From: Rossellomorea aquimaris
Lineage (GTDB): Bacteria; Bacillota; Bacilli; Bacillales; Bacillaceae_B
Reading direction: 5' to 3'
DNA length: 64,000 bases
NCBI RefSeq assembly: GCF_000935355.1
Contig: NZ_JXZC01000001.1
Location: forward strand, 1,364,001-1,428,000
Made by a program: the position numbers and the translations under genes. Below, one piece after another: positions 25,591 through 35,864 of this stretch (the first letter of the stretch is position 1; every line of letters begins with the position of its first letter). The notes below the pieces were generated by a model. It had not been told where the DNA came from. It searched no databases and was given only the letters and a program-made list of their open reading frames with translations.

Positions 25591-27234
25591 TCATATCTTC
25601 AATAAATCCTTCGTCACCCGCTGGATGATCTCCGGCAGTACCGAGAATGTGTAAGGCTTATACACTCTCTCTGTCCACTGATGCCCATCCTTTCCATATA
25701 CTCCTATATTAATAGAAGGGATGTTCAGCTTGCGGATCATTTCGATAGGGACAGGATACAAATGATCGATCAGTGGCAGGTTCTTTTTAAAGACCTCGAT
25801 ATCCTCGTCTTCTTCATGAAGAGAGAGAAAACTGCCATCTGCGAGATAAGGGAAAAACCGTTTAATGATGAATTCTTCACCGGTTTCATTTGCTATATCG
25901 TTTAAACATGCCCCCAATACTTCCCGTACCTTTTTGCCATACTCATTTTCTTCATTCACAAAGTTGTGAGGCAAAAATGGAGGTGCGAAAAAGATGATCA
26001 CCCTGGGTGTTCGATCGGGATCCAGATGCTGCAATGCTTCCACCATGGTATATGCAATCGTTCTTCTATCCTCCCCCTCCATATCATGAAAGATCTTTTT
26101 CATGACAGGATCCGGATCGATGCCTCTTTCCTTCAGCCAGAAGATATACTCCCGTAACGTCAGCACTTCTACTCCCCAAGAAAACTCCCTTTCAGGGAAG
26201 CCATGATAGCTCCGATACTCTTCAAACTGTTTTTTACTCCGTTCTTCCAGTTCATTTACTGCCTTTAATGCTGCCTTCTTCATATCGTAGAGTACTTCCC
26301 GTGCGGTTCTCTCGTATACAAAATAGTTGAAGTATAGAGAGGCGCTAAGAGGGGTTTGGACATTATACGTATGCTTATCATCCTTGAAATACAAGCAAGA
26401 TGGCGGAAGCGTGAATTCACCTGGTATATCCTCCAGATAATCTAAGTTCTGATTGATTTCGAGATTGATTTTGGAAGCGATCACAGTTGGATCGATGGAT
26501 GTCAGCACATCCCCTACATGCGCCTCTCTTCCATATATATAGAAGCTTGGCAGAAGCTTTCCTGCAGCACCCGTGTAAATATATCGTTTACAGTCCCCGT
26601 CATAGATCGGAGAGATGAAATCCGTATTGATCGCTGCCAAATAATCAAAGCCCTCTTTCTTTAAACGATAGAGATCACTTAAAGCAGTAATCATTCCGGC
26701 ATGTTCACTTTCTTCGTCACCATTAAATAGGAAGAGTAAATTCCCATCTGGGGTTGCTTGCTCCGTATGGTGTAAAAGGTTGGCAATGTGGACGGCGATC
26801 CCGCTCTGCATATCCAAAGCCCCTCTTCCAAATAGCCAGTTTCCAGATAGTGCATCATCCCTTACCTTTTCCTCTCCTTCATAATCCATAAAGAATTTCT
26901 GAAGAAAGTCGGGATCATGAGCCATATCTTGAAGTGCCCCATAATCATCCGTCCCCACCGTATCATAGTGGGCATGGAATAATACAGTTTTCGAGGACGT
27001 TCCTTCCACAAGGGCAAACACGTTTTTCCTCCCTGTCGGATCGTTCGGGACTTCTTGAAGCCAGACTCGGTCAGGATGCTCCTGAAAATAAGGAAATGAG
27101 GAAATCATTTCATATATATACTGGGCTTTTTCACGTTCGCCTGTTGTTCCGTTATAGCTTTTCAGAGCGACTAAGGATCGTGTGATCAGTTCAATCTGCT
27201 CAGAGATTGATTTGTTTTTCAATTTTGTATACAC
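25591..27234 (-). CDS. M20-family peptidase, RocB-like
   Basis: About 547 residues. Zinc-site motifs of the M20 fold are visible: VLFHAHYDTVG, GRGALDMQSGIAVH, NGDEESEHAG and a later GKDGHQWTERVY. It resembles B. subtilis RocB, named for arginine utilisation although its reaction is unproven. AAAGGAG sits 10 bases before the GTG at 27234; a longer frame to 27267 overlaps that site and is less likely. No other arginine catabolic genes adjoin it. It is divergent from the purine permease gene. Confidence 0.85.
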   Translation of the reverse strand: MYTKLKNKSISEQIELITRSLVALKSYNGTTGEREKAQYIYEMISSFPYFQEHPDRVWLQEVPNDPTGRKNVFALVEGTSSKTVLFHAHYDTVGTDDYGALQDMAHDPDFLQKFFMDYEGEEKVRDDALSGNWLFGRGALDMQSGIAVHIANLLHHTEQATPDGNLLFLFNGDEESEHAGMITALSDLYRLKKEGFDYLAAINTDFISPIYDGDCKRYIYTGAAGKLLPSFYIYGREAHVGDVLTSIDPTVIASKINLEINQNLDYLEDIPGEFTLPPSCLYFKDDKHTYNVQTPLSASLYFNYFVYERTAREVLYDMKKAALKAVNELEERSKKQFEEYRSYHGFPEREFSWGVEVLTLREYIFWLKERGIDPDPVMKKIFHDMEGEDRRTIAYTMVEALQHLDPDRTPRVIIFFAPPFLPHNFVNEENEYGKKVREVLGACLNDIANETGEEFIIKRFFPYLADGSFLSLHEEDEDIEVFKKNLPLIDHLYPVPIEMIRKLNIPSINIGVYGKDGHQWTERVYKPYTFSVLPEIIQRVTKDLLKI

Positions 27235-27417
27235 GTTAGTACCGCTCCTTTCCGTAAGAGATGTCACTTTTTCTTGGTAAATCGTTTATTGCCTGGGCAT
27301 TATAGAGACTGATTCTTCTATAATTGATAACATCTTATCGAAAACGAAAGGGGTTTGGAAGGGGTTTCAATATATTTTCTTAAAAAAATTTCGGTTTTTC
27401 CTATTGAAATCCAACCT

Positions 27418-27430
27418 ATTACCGAATATT
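27418..27430 (+). promoter_or_regulatory. candidate PurR box before the purine permease
   Basis: ATTACCGAATATT matches the B. subtilis PurBox (AWWWCCGAACWWT) except for one base, 48 bases before the permease start. PurR controls such permeases in B. subtilis. I see only one clear box, whereas PurR usually needs two. Confidence 0.35.
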
Positions 27431-27477
27431 ATAGAAGTTGCGTGTTTTTAATGTTCGTTTTTATTGGAGGTATTACC

Positions 27478-28779
27478 ATGTTTAAATTGAAGGAACACGG
27501 CACTGATCCTAAAACTGAAATACTGGCAGGTATTACAACATTTTTAACGATGGTTTACATCGTCGTTGTGAATCCCATTATTTTGGCTGATGCAGGTGTC
27601 CCATTTGACCAAGTCTTCTTAGCAACCATTATTTCAGCCGTAGCCGGAACGTTATGGATGGCCTTGTTCGCAAACTACCCGATCGCCATCGCACCAGGGA
27701 TGGGATTGAATGCTTACTTTACGTACTCAGTAGTCGGGGCGAATGATGATATTTCTTATATCGTTGCGTTTTCTGCCGTTTTTGTAGCAGGGATCATCTT
27801 TATCATTCTCTCTTTAACACCGTTCAGAAAAAAATTAATCGAAGCCATTCCTCAAAATCTAAAGCACGGTATAACAGCAGGAATCGGTTTATTTATTGCT
27901 TTTATTGGATTACGATTGACTGGCCTTATCCAGGCTCACCCTACCAATCTGGTACAGCTTGGGGATCTGCATTCATCCTCGGCGATCTTAGCGTTGATCG
28001 GGTTGGCTGTAACACTCATCCTCATGGTGTTACGTGTCCATGGAGCTTTATTTATCGGAATGATTGTCACTGGACTCGTTGCATTTTTCACGGGAGAATT
28101 GTCATTTAAGGAGGGGTTTGTCGCTCTCCCACATCTTCCAGAAGGATTGATCGTAGCAAATCCGGTAACTGCTTTTGCTGATGTCTTCCAGTATGGATTA
28201 TATGCGGTTGTCTTCTCTTTCTTGCTTGTGACCATCTTTGACACAACAGGAACAATGATTGGAGTGGCTCAACAAGCAGGTCTTATGAAAGGCAACACAA
28301 TGCCAAGAGCACGTGAAGCACTTCTCGCGGATTCCATTGCAACGACTGTTGGAGCGATGTTTGGAACAAGTCCTACGTCCGCTTACATTGAATCTTCAGC
28401 CGGTGTTTCCGCTGGAGGAAGAACAGGATTAACAACATTAACCGTTTCTGTGTTGTTCATCGCCGCTGCATTCTTCGGACCTCTTGTCAGTGCCGTATCA
28501 GGAATTTCAGCCATTACTGCTCCCGCACTTATCATCGTCGGAAGCCTTATGATGGGAAGTATCTCCCAAATTAAGTGGGATCAATTAGATGAAGCCTTCC
28601 CTGCGTTTTTAATCATCCTGAGCATGCCATTAACATCAAGCATCGCAACTGGAATTGCACTGGGATTCATTTCTTATCCCTTATTAAAAGTAGTAAAAGG
28701 ACAATGGAAGCAGGTACACCCACTCGTGTATATCTTTGCCGTCCTGTTCTTCTATCAGCTGGCATTCCTGCCTCATTGA
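27478..28779 (+). CDS. guanine/hypoxanthine permease (AzgA type, PbuG/PbuO-like)
   Basis: A 433-residue membrane permease with about 12 helices for uptake of purine bases. AzgA-type signatures are present: ANYPIAIAPGMGLNAYFTY, FSFLLVTIFDTTGTMIGVAQQAG, GTSPTSAYIESSAGVSAGGRTGL. It starts MFKLKEHGTDPKTEILAGITTFLTM. The ATG at 27478 has GGAGG 7 bases upstream; a longer frame from 27355 lacks one. It cannot be told from sequence whether PbuG or PbuO is the ortholog. Confidence 0.9.
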   Translation: MFKLKEHGTDPKTEILAGITTFLTMVYIVVVNPIILADAGVPFDQVFLATIISAVAGTLWMALFANYPIAIAPGMGLNAYFTYSVVGANDDISYIVAFSAVFVAGIIFIILSLTPFRKKLIEAIPQNLKHGITAGIGLFIAFIGLRLTGLIQAHPTNLVQLGDLHSSSAILALIGLAVTLILMVLRVHGALFIGMIVTGLVAFFTGELSFKEGFVALPHLPEGLIVANPVTAFADVFQYGLYAVVFSFLLVTIFDTTGTMIGVAQQAGLMKGNTMPRAREALLADSIATTVGAMFGTSPTSAYIESSAGVSAGGRTGLTTLTVSVLFIAAAFFGPLVSAVSGISAITAPALIIVGSLMMGSISQIKWDQLDEAFPAFLIILSMPLTSSIATGIALGFISYPLLKVVKGQWKQVHPLVYIFAVLFFYQLAFLPH

Positions 28780-28796
28780 TTTTATATCGATACTCG

Positions 28797-28826
28797 AAAG
28801 ACCGTTCACCATGAACGGTCTTTTTT
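28797..28826 (+). terminator. purine permease terminator
   Basis: AAAGACCGTTCA/TGAACGGTCTTT, a 12-bp stem with a 3-base loop followed by further T residues, 18 bases after the stop codon. Confidence 0.88.
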
Positions 28827-28893
28827 CATCTTCTCTTTCTATACATATTTTAGCCCTTAATACACCACTCTATGATTATATGGAGGTGATACA

Positions 28894-30393
28894 GTGTCTG
28901 AATATAAGGAAACCTTATTAGTTAACTATGATATGGAAGAAAATATCCGTTACATTGAAAAAATGTTCACTTACCCTGTTAACCAAGATTTGAACAAAAG
29001 AGAATTAAATATACCAACCATAAATAAAAAAGCTGTTCTGTATTTTTTAAATGGGATGTATAACAATGACTTCCTTGAAAAAACACTGATTCCTTCTTTT
29101 GAAAATATAGATAACAAGGAAAACGTTTCGGATTCTCTTCTAATTCTCCTAAAAAACAACATACCTTCGTCTTCCATTGATTCTGAAGTGAACCTGCCAA
29201 AATTGGTGAATGGGATTCTTATGGGTAATACCATTCTTCTGATTGAAGAAGTGTATGTCGCATTCGTGATCGGTACGACTTCTTTTGAAAAAAGGAATGT
29301 AGACAAGCCTCAGGACGAAAATGTCCTGAAAGGCCCGAAAGAAGCATTTGTGGAGTCGATCAGTACTAACATTTCACTCATTCGCAAACAACTTCGTTCA
29401 AGTAATTTATTGACGGAATATATCCAAGTGGGTGAAAGGGGTATCAGTAATATAGGGTTACTGTACATGAATGAAATCGTAAATCCTGCATTATTGGAAA
29501 AAGTAAAAAAGCGCCTGGAGCAGATCACAACCGATGAAATACTAAACTTGGGCATTTTGGAACAACACTTGGAAGAGCGTCCTTATTCAATTGTGCCTAC
29601 TATATTATATACAGAAAGACCCGATCGGGCAGTTTCATTCCTAAGTGAAGGTCATGTCATTTTATTAATGGATAGTTCACCGAGTTGCCTGGTTCTTCCC
29701 GTAACTTTCTGGTCTTTCTTCCATACCCCTGAAGAACACTATTCCAGATGGATATATGGAAACTTTTCACGTCTATTAAGGATCATCGCAATCTTCATTA
29801 CTGCCCTGACACCTGCCATCTATATTGCAGCAACGAATTATCATGTTGAAATGCTACCGACCGATCTGGCATTAGCCATCTCCTCCACACGAGAAGAAGT
29901 CCCCTTTCCGGCCATTTTGGAAGTTTTACTCCTTCTTGGTTCATTTGAATTGATCCGGGAGGGGGGAATTCGGGTACCAACTCCAATTGGACCGACAATT
30001 GGGATTGTAGGGGCATTGATATTGGGTCAGGCTGCAGTTGAAGCAAGTATTATCAGTCCCATCCTTGTGATAGTCATTGCCATTACTGGTTTAGCTTCAT
30101 TTGCGATTCCTAACCTCTCCCTTAATTATATGGTTCGTATGTCCACTTATATTTTTCTACTATTCGCGGGCTTATGGGGCTTTTTTGGAATTGCGGTCTG
30201 TTTGACCGTCAGTATCGGATACTTGACCTCCATCACTTCTTTCGATGTCCCTTTCTTATCACCCATGGCTCCCCATTATGCATCCTCTAGTGACATGGTA
30301 TTCAGGAGAGTAGCTTGGAGAGAATGGATGCGTCCCAAAAACCTATGGCAAACGGATACTCAGCGTATGAGAAAACCAGAAAGGAGAGAATAA
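28894..30393 (+). CDS. spore germinant receptor subunit A (GerA family)
   Basis: A 499-residue A subunit of a nutrient germinant receptor in the inner spore membrane. A soluble N-terminal domain (residues 1-290) contains VGERGISNIGLLYMNEIVNP and VSFLSEGHVILLMDSSPSCLVLPVTFW. About five membrane helices follow (FIREGGIRVPTPIGPTIGIVGALILGQAAVEA is the family hallmark). A GTG start has GGAGG 7 bases upstream. It is first of four genes ordered A-B-C-D. The nutrient recognised cannot be read from sequence. Expression in the forespore under sigma-G is expected; I could not identify the promoter with confidence. Confidence 0.95.
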   Translation: MSEYKETLLVNYDMEENIRYIEKMFTYPVNQDLNKRELNIPTINKKAVLYFLNGMYNNDFLEKTLIPSFENIDNKENVSDSLLILLKNNIPSSSIDSEVNLPKLVNGILMGNTILLIEEVYVAFVIGTTSFEKRNVDKPQDENVLKGPKEAFVESISTNISLIRKQLRSSNLLTEYIQVGERGISNIGLLYMNEIVNPALLEKVKKRLEQITTDEILNLGILEQHLEERPYSIVPTILYTERPDRAVSFLSEGHVILLMDSSPSCLVLPVTFWSFFHTPEEHYSRWIYGNFSRLLRIIAIFITALTPAIYIAATNYHVEMLPTDLALAISSTREEVPFPAILEVLLLLGSFELIREGGIRVPTPIGPTIGIVGALILGQAAVEASIISPILVIVIAITGLASFAIPNLSLNYMVRMSTYIFLLFAGLWGFFGIAVCLTVSIGYLTSITSFDVPFLSPMAPHYASSSDMVFRRVAWREWMRPKNLWQTDTQRMRKPERRE

Positions 30394-30397
30394 GTTT

Positions 30398-31504
30398 ATG
30401 AGAATCAAGGAGGATCAGAAGGTAAGAACAAGGGAATTTGTTGCGATTATCATGCTGATTCTTGGGATAAAGTTCACTGATATGACCGCTACCATCCTTT
30501 TTAAAGAGACGACTACTGCAACCTGGATGATTCCGTTTATATCAGCGGTCATTATCATCATTCCACTTGTGACTATTCTTTCCTTAGTGAAGCAGTACAA
30601 AGATTTAAACATTATTGAAATTGCCAACCAGGTAACCGGCAAGTATATAGGGTTCTTCATAGGGATGATATTATTTCTGATTGCTTATTCTTCAACTATC
30701 GTAAACACAAGAGGTTATGTTGATATTATCACGTCAATGTACTTCCAGGAATCTACAAACCTAACCTACTATATTCTACTCGTAGGAGCTTCCTATTATT
30801 TAGCAAATCGTGGATTATTGGCTATTGGGCGTACAGCTTGGATTTGTATTCCATATGTAAAAATCTCGTTATTATTGGTCATCATTCTAATGTGGAATAA
30901 ACTCTATTTCAGTCATCTTTTTCCTATACTGGGTCCCGGGCTCAAGCCATTGCTGATGGAAAGCGCAAAATACTCATCCATATCAGGAGATATATTGTAT
31001 ATGGCCATGATTTTTCCATTCGTTAAAGGTTTCAACTCCTTTAAAAAGGGAATTCTTATCGGCTATGGAATCGTTGTAATGGAATTGTCTTTATTTCTTG
31101 CCGTATTCATCGCATTCTTCGATTACCCTACATTCGAATTTATCGCTTATCCTTTTCATGAACTATTACGCATGATTAGGTTGGGAAGGTTTGTTTCTCA
31201 TGTTGAATCTCTTTTCTTTGCTTTTTGGTGTGTAGCGAGCATTATTCGCTTTTCATTTTATCTGTATATCTCTGCTTATGTATTCTCTGCTACGCTTAAA
31301 ATAAAAGAATTTGAACCTTTATTGCTCCCTTTGGCAGCCCTGACTGTGGTCATTGGCATATTACCTGAGAACAATATCAAAAACATGCTTTACTTTAGGG
31401 GAGATTTCATTTTAACATTCGGTTCCCTGCTGCTTTTCTTGATTCCTATATTGATTTACCTTGTTTCTAAAGGAAAAGAGGTTTTAAAGAATGAAAAGGG
31501 CTAA
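30398..31504 (+). CDS. spore germinant receptor subunit B (GerB family permease-like)
   Basis: A 368-residue APC-superfamily membrane protein with about ten helices, the subunit thought to bind the germinant. It begins with a polar stretch (MRIKEDQKVRTREF), then FVAIIMLILGIKFTDM. Family features SSTIVNTRGYVDIITSMYF and LFPILGPGLKPL are intact. AGGAG precedes the ATG, four bases after the A subunit stop codon. Its 3' end overlaps the C subunit gene by 14 bases. Confidence 0.94.
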   Translation: MRIKEDQKVRTREFVAIIMLILGIKFTDMTATILFKETTTATWMIPFISAVIIIIPLVTILSLVKQYKDLNIIEIANQVTGKYIGFFIGMILFLIAYSSTIVNTRGYVDIITSMYFQESTNLTYYILLVGASYYLANRGLLAIGRTAWICIPYVKISLLLVIILMWNKLYFSHLFPILGPGLKPLLMESAKYSSISGDILYMAMIFPFVKGFNSFKKGILIGYGIVVMELSLFLAVFIAFFDYPTFEFIAYPFHELLRMIRLGRFVSHVESLFFAFWCVASIIRFSFYLYISAYVFSATLKIKEFEPLLLPLAALTVVIGILPENNIKNMLYFRGDFILTFGSLLLFLIPILIYLVSKGKEVLKNEKG

Positions 31505-32720
31505 GGTGCTGTCCATTTTTATAGTCTTCGTGTTTTTAAGTGGATGTGCCAATAAAATTGAAATAGAGGAAGCTGGTTTTGTACTGGTCATCGGCTTGGA
31601 CAAACCTGTTGACGGAAAGGGAATCGTCATTACATTTCAACTGGCAGACCCGTTGTCGGGAAGTCCTGGAAGTCAGCCTGCAGGTCAACAAGAGGAAAAA
31701 ACAATCACCCTCCAGGCTCCAGACCTCATTACGGCTAAATACTTATTAAACGTATCTGAAACGAGGAAGATTAACTTTTTCCATACTAAAGCCATGGTAG
31801 TAGGTGAAGAATTCGCCAGATCAAAGGAGTTCCTCCCTTTAATCAGTACACTAGCCAGGGATCCACAAGTCAGAAGGGATATGTTTATGATTGTGTCGAA
31901 AGAAAGGGCTGAAGATTATCTCAGAAACAACAAGCCCGCATTTGAAACAAGTCCACACAAATATTACGATTTCATGTCGCGTAGGTGGGATATCAGCTCC
32001 ATGGTCCCACCCTCAACTTATCACCAATTTTTAACTCAGACAGAAGCAGATGCAGGTCTTTCACTCAGTATTTATTCTACCGGGATTAAAAAAGAAGCAA
32101 AAAACACATTGAATGAAGATGATATTCTTTCTGGACAGCTTGATAAAAAAGGGGGGACACCCACACAAATGATTGGAGCAGCGGTTTTTAAAGAAGGGAA
32201 GATGATCGATACTTTTACCGGGGAAGAAGTCAGGCTGATTTCCGTATTGACCACTGGAAAAAAACCTCAACAAATGCGCTTTTCCTTTCCCGATCCCTTA
32301 AATGAGGAATTTAGAGTGATAGGGAATTCAAGAAATATTAGTACGAAGGTTCATGTCGATGTTTCAAAGCCGTCCCCATCCATCCAAGTCGATGTGTGGA
32401 TGTCCGTGACGATTCTTTCTATTCCAAGTGCCGTCAATTACGTTGAAGACATCCGTAAGCAAGAGCTACTTGATGAGCATCTACAAGAACGGTATAAAGA
32501 AATCAGTAACAGGTTCATCATAAAAACTCAAGAATTAGGCGCAGAGCCCTTTAGATGGTATTTAGAAGGTAGGAAACAATTTTTAACATTGGATGATTAT
32601 CAAAAATACGACTGGATGAAATCCTATCCCGATGCAGATGTGGATGTGAACTTCCACATCAGGCTTGATCAATTCGGAAAACATTTACGACCGAGGAATC
32701 TTGAAAAAATTAGAGATTGA
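31491..32720 (+). CDS. spore germinant receptor subunit C (GerC family lipoprotein)
   Basis: A 409-residue lipoprotein. The signal peptide ends in a lipobox (VFVFLSGC, Cys19), so the mature protein is lipidated and faces the outer side of the inner spore membrane. The Ger(x)C domains follow: NKIEIEEAGFVLVIGLDKP, RDPQVRRDMFMIVSK and GAAVFKEGKMID. It overlaps the B gene by 14 bases and is followed 13 bases later by a small membrane gene. Length and order are normal for the family. Confidence 0.94.
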   Translation: MKRAKVLSIFIVFVFLSGCANKIEIEEAGFVLVIGLDKPVDGKGIVITFQLADPLSGSPGSQPAGQQEEKTITLQAPDLITAKYLLNVSETRKINFFHTKAMVVGEEFARSKEFLPLISTLARDPQVRRDMFMIVSKERAEDYLRNNKPAFETSPHKYYDFMSRRWDISSMVPPSTYHQFLTQTEADAGLSLSIYSTGIKKEAKNTLNEDDILSGQLDKKGGTPTQMIGAAVFKEGKMIDTFTGEEVRLISVLTTGKKPQQMRFSFPDPLNEEFRVIGNSRNISTKVHVDVSKPSPSIQVDVWMSVTILSIPSAVNYVEDIRKQELLDEHLQERYKEISNRFIIKTQELGAEPFRWYLEGRKQFLTLDDYQKYDWMKSYPDADVDVNFHIRLDQFGKHLRPRNLEKIRD

Positions 32721-32733
32721 TGGAGGGATGGGC

Positions 32734-32904
32734 ATGGACACATTTTTGTATTTTTTTATCGTCTTGATTTCCCTCTACACTTTCAGATTTACAAAGTTCG
32801 TTTGGAAGGATGGGAATAAGTCGGGAGCGGTTTTTGTAGCTACCCTTGCAGTGTTGCTTTTAATCCTACCTTTAGTCAATCGATTTATTTTTAATAATCG
32901 CTAA
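32734..32904 (+). CDS. small two-helix membrane protein, candidate germinant receptor D subunit
   Basis: A 56-residue protein with two membrane segments (about residues 3-18 and 33-52) separated by a basic loop (RFTKFVWKDGNKSG). GGAGG lies 7 bases before the ATG at 32734; an ATG six bases earlier is too close. It is the fourth gene of the germinant receptor operon, ahead of the terminator. Short two-helix D subunits that tune receptor activity are known from several Bacillus ger operons; assignment rests on size, topology and position. Confidence 0.75.
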   Translation: MDTFLYFFIVLISLYTFRFTKFVWKDGNKSGAVFVATLAVLLLILPLVNRFIFNNR

Positions 32905-32912
32905 TAAAAATG

Positions 32913-32941
32913 ACCTGTGCATAACTAATACACAGGTTTTT
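32913..32941 (+). terminator. ger operon terminator
   Basis: ACCTGTG/CACAGGT stem followed by five T residues, just after the last ger gene. It overlaps the 3' end of the convergent phosphatase gene. Confidence 0.8.
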
Positions 32942-33479
32942 CCACGTCGACCAGCCTTTCATGATCAAATGTAAGCCTATAGACATCCGGCATCTCAAGA
33001 TTCTTCCAAAAATCATAGTCAAATCGTTTATCGAAGTGATTCAAAACAAGGACCATAAGATTTCCATGTGTACCTACGGCCACTCTTTTCCCCCGATATG
33101 TATTCAACAACGAAAAAGTAGCACTCACACCTCTTTTCTGGGCAAGGAGATTTGATTCTCCTCCTTGAAACGCAAAAGAAGGACACTTCCAAACTTTACA
33201 AATAGCTGAATCGAAGTCCTCCACCGGTTTTGTCGACAACAATCGCTCTTTAAGGCCATCTAGAAGGATTATTTCTTTATCCTTATCGACCACCAGTCCT
33301 TCTACTGTTTGTATGGCTCTTCTATAAGGACTTGAACAGACGACTTCTATTTTTTCTTTTTTTAACTTATCGGTGATTCTTTCTGCATCACGCTTTCCTC
33401 GTTCCGATAACGGTCTGTTTAATTCATCCGGAGTATATACAGAATGTGCGTGCCTGATAAAATATAAAAATGTTTTCAT
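32925..33479 (-). CDS. histidine phosphatase superfamily protein
   Basis: A 184-residue phosphoglycerate-mutase-like phosphatase. The catalytic motif is FIRHAHS (RHG variant, RHA), with LSERGKRDAERI, SSPYRRAIQTVEGL and the second His in VAVGTHGNLMVLVLNHF. The substrate is unknown. The ATG at 33479 has AAGGGA 6 bases upstream. It is a single gene convergent with the ger operon, sharing the hairpin. Confidence 0.88.
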   Translation of the reverse strand: MKTFLYFIRHAHSVYTPDELNRPLSERGKRDAERITDKLKKEKIEVVCSSPYRRAIQTVEGLVVDKDKEIILLDGLKERLLSTKPVEDFDSAICKVWKCPSFAFQGGESNLLAQKRGVSATFSLLNTYRGKRVAVGTHGNLMVLVLNHFDKRFDYDFWKNLEMPDVYRLTFDHERLVDVEKPVY

Positions 33480-33527
33480 ATTGTGTCCCTTCACGTCTTA
33501 AATATGTTTCGATAAATGTATCGCTTA

Positions 33528-34013
33528 CTATTTCCACACCTTATCCAATTGATTGGAATAGTATAAAATCGCCTTATGATAAGCTTGTATGTCAGCGTCA
33601 CAAGATGTATTACAAATACTTATCAATAGCAGCTCCATCGCTTGACTGTGTTTGTTCAAATTGTAGAGGGTCATGGCATAAAAGACCGACATCGCTTTAT
33701 TTTCAGGGAATCGTCGGATTCCTTCCTCGAACACGGATTTACTTTTTTCATACTCACCCAATGTCCGATATGTACTACCCAATCCAAGGTAGGCGCCTTG
33801 TAAATCTTTATCATCCAGTCCCAATTGAATCGAATTCTCGTAATAAGGAACGGCTTCGCTTTCGAGTCCCATTTTGTCATGGGTCCATGCACATTGGTAA
33901 TGCAGAAAACCATTATCTGGGTCTCCCTGAATCAATCGCTTCCACCTTTCAATGGAAGCTTGGCATTCTCCCGACTCTCTCAATTCAATGGCTTCTTCTA
34001 TTTTTTTATTCAT
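33528..34013 (-). CDS. tetratricopeptide repeat protein
   Basis: A 161-residue soluble helical protein with about four TPR units (for example AIELRESGECQASIERWKRLIQGDPDN and GLGSTYRTLGEYEKSKSVFEEGIRRFPEN). It is probably a protein-binding adaptor; partner unknown. I chose the ATG at 34013, after GGGAG, which overlaps the end of the acetyltransferase gene; the two are likely cotranslated. Similar proteins are annotated only as TPR proteins. Confidence 0.8.
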   Translation of the reverse strand: MNKKIEEAIELRESGECQASIERWKRLIQGDPDNGFLHYQCAWTHDKMGLESEAVPYYENSIQLGLDDKDLQGAYLGLGSTYRTLGEYEKSKSVFEEGIRRFPENKAMSVFYAMTLYNLNKHSQAMELLLISICNTSCDADIQAYHKAILYYSNQLDKVWK

Positions 34014-34028
34014 CTTAAAGTCTCCCAT

Positions 34029-34565
34029 TTATTCGGGAATGAACTCCATCAGCCAGGAATCATGATGTTCCCCTTCATGAAGCTCATGCTCCCGCAGTAT
34101 TCTCGCTTTACAGTATCCACATTTCTCATAGCATCGGATCGCCCTGGTGTTCCAGGTCATGGGATCCACCACAAGGCGGTGGACCCCCTCTTTCTTAAGC
34201 AAGTACTCTACTACAGTTCGAATGAGTTGCGTCCCTATTCCCCGGTTCCAATATGTCGCTTCTCCGATGAATTGATCCGTACCGTAGATCACTTCATCTA
34301 AATTCGAGTAACCATACCGGATCATTGTTTCTTCATCGAGCTGGTAATACTGGAGATAACCGATTTCATCCCCCTTATACTCAACCAGACAACCTGAGAC
34401 GTCCCTTTCCGCAAGGAATTTCTCCTCCACCAGCTGAAGGGTGAAGGGGCGGTCCCTCCCTTCATAAAACTCCAGTACTTCGGGATCCTGCAACCACCTT
34501 GCCAACGTGTATTTATCCCCCTCCACTAAAGGGCGGATAAATAAGTCCCCACTCCTGACATTCAT
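34029..34565 (-). CDS. GNAT acetyltransferase resembling AAC(6')
   Basis: A 178-residue N-acetyltransferase. It begins MNVRSGDLFIRPLVEGDKYTLARWLQDPEVLEFYEGRD, the layout of aminoglycoside 6'-N-acetyltransferases and relatives. The acetyl-CoA loop is RGIGTQLIRTVVEYL, and VDPMTWNTRAIRCYEKCGY is the conserved C-terminal part. Sequence cannot show whether it modifies antibiotics or a housekeeping amine. GGGAGG lies 7 bases before the ATG at 34565. It precedes the TPR gene in one unit. Confidence 0.85.
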   Translation of the reverse strand: MNVRSGDLFIRPLVEGDKYTLARWLQDPEVLEFYEGRDRPFTLQLVEEKFLAERDVSGCLVEYKGDEIGYLQYYQLDEETMIRYGYSNLDEVIYGTDQFIGEATYWNRGIGTQLIRTVVEYLLKKEGVHRLVVDPMTWNTRAIRCYEKCGYCKARILREHELHEGEHHDSWLMEFIPE

Positions 34566-34677
34566 ACACACACCTCCCATAACTCTCATCTTCCTCTATA
34601 CATTCATCACACATCAGAAAAAACCCTTTTTTCTTTGAGGGACAAGTCACCTGGACAAGTCTTTGTATATGTCAATA

Positions 34678-34695
34678 TTGTGAATTAATTCACAA
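34678..34695. promoter_or_regulatory. Rex operator 1 of ldh
   Basis: TTGTGAATTAATTCACAA is a perfect 18-bp palindrome fitting the Rex box TTGTGAAnnnnTTCACAA. It overlaps the -35 element. Rex releases DNA when NADH rises. Confidence 0.9.
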
Positions 34696-34716
34696 TCAAG
34701 TATGTTATGCTATATT
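34689..34716 (+). promoter_or_regulatory. ldh promoter
   Basis: TTCACA (34689-34694) and TATATT (34711-34716) are 16 bases apart. The -35 lies inside Rex operator 1, which explains how Rex would repress. Confidence 0.6.
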
Positions 34717-34755
34717 TCAGAGTAGAATATCAATGTGTTTCATGTTATCATTTGG

Positions 34756-34773
34756 TTGTGAATTACTTCACAA
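34756..34773. promoter_or_regulatory. Rex operator 2 of ldh
   Basis: TTGTGAATTACTTCACAA, a second Rex box with perfect 7-base arms, 78 bases after the first and within the leader of ldh, 100 bases before the start codon. Two boxes suggest cooperative binding or a roadblock. Confidence 0.88.
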
Positions 34774-34869
34774 TGTACTGACCAAATATCTTTCAACTCT
34801 CATTTCATTCTTTAAAAACTTAACATTGCTATGAATCATACTACCAAAAAACTTATGAATAGGTGATGA

Positions 34870-35823
<954 letters not shown>

Positions 35824-35864
35824 TTCATTCCCTTAGCTAACTTAATAGACACGCACGCCCACCC

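Noticed and set aside
27355-27477. N-terminal extension of the purine permease
   Set aside because: Family members begin at the GGAGG-preceded ATG; the extension covers the promoter region and candidate PurR box.
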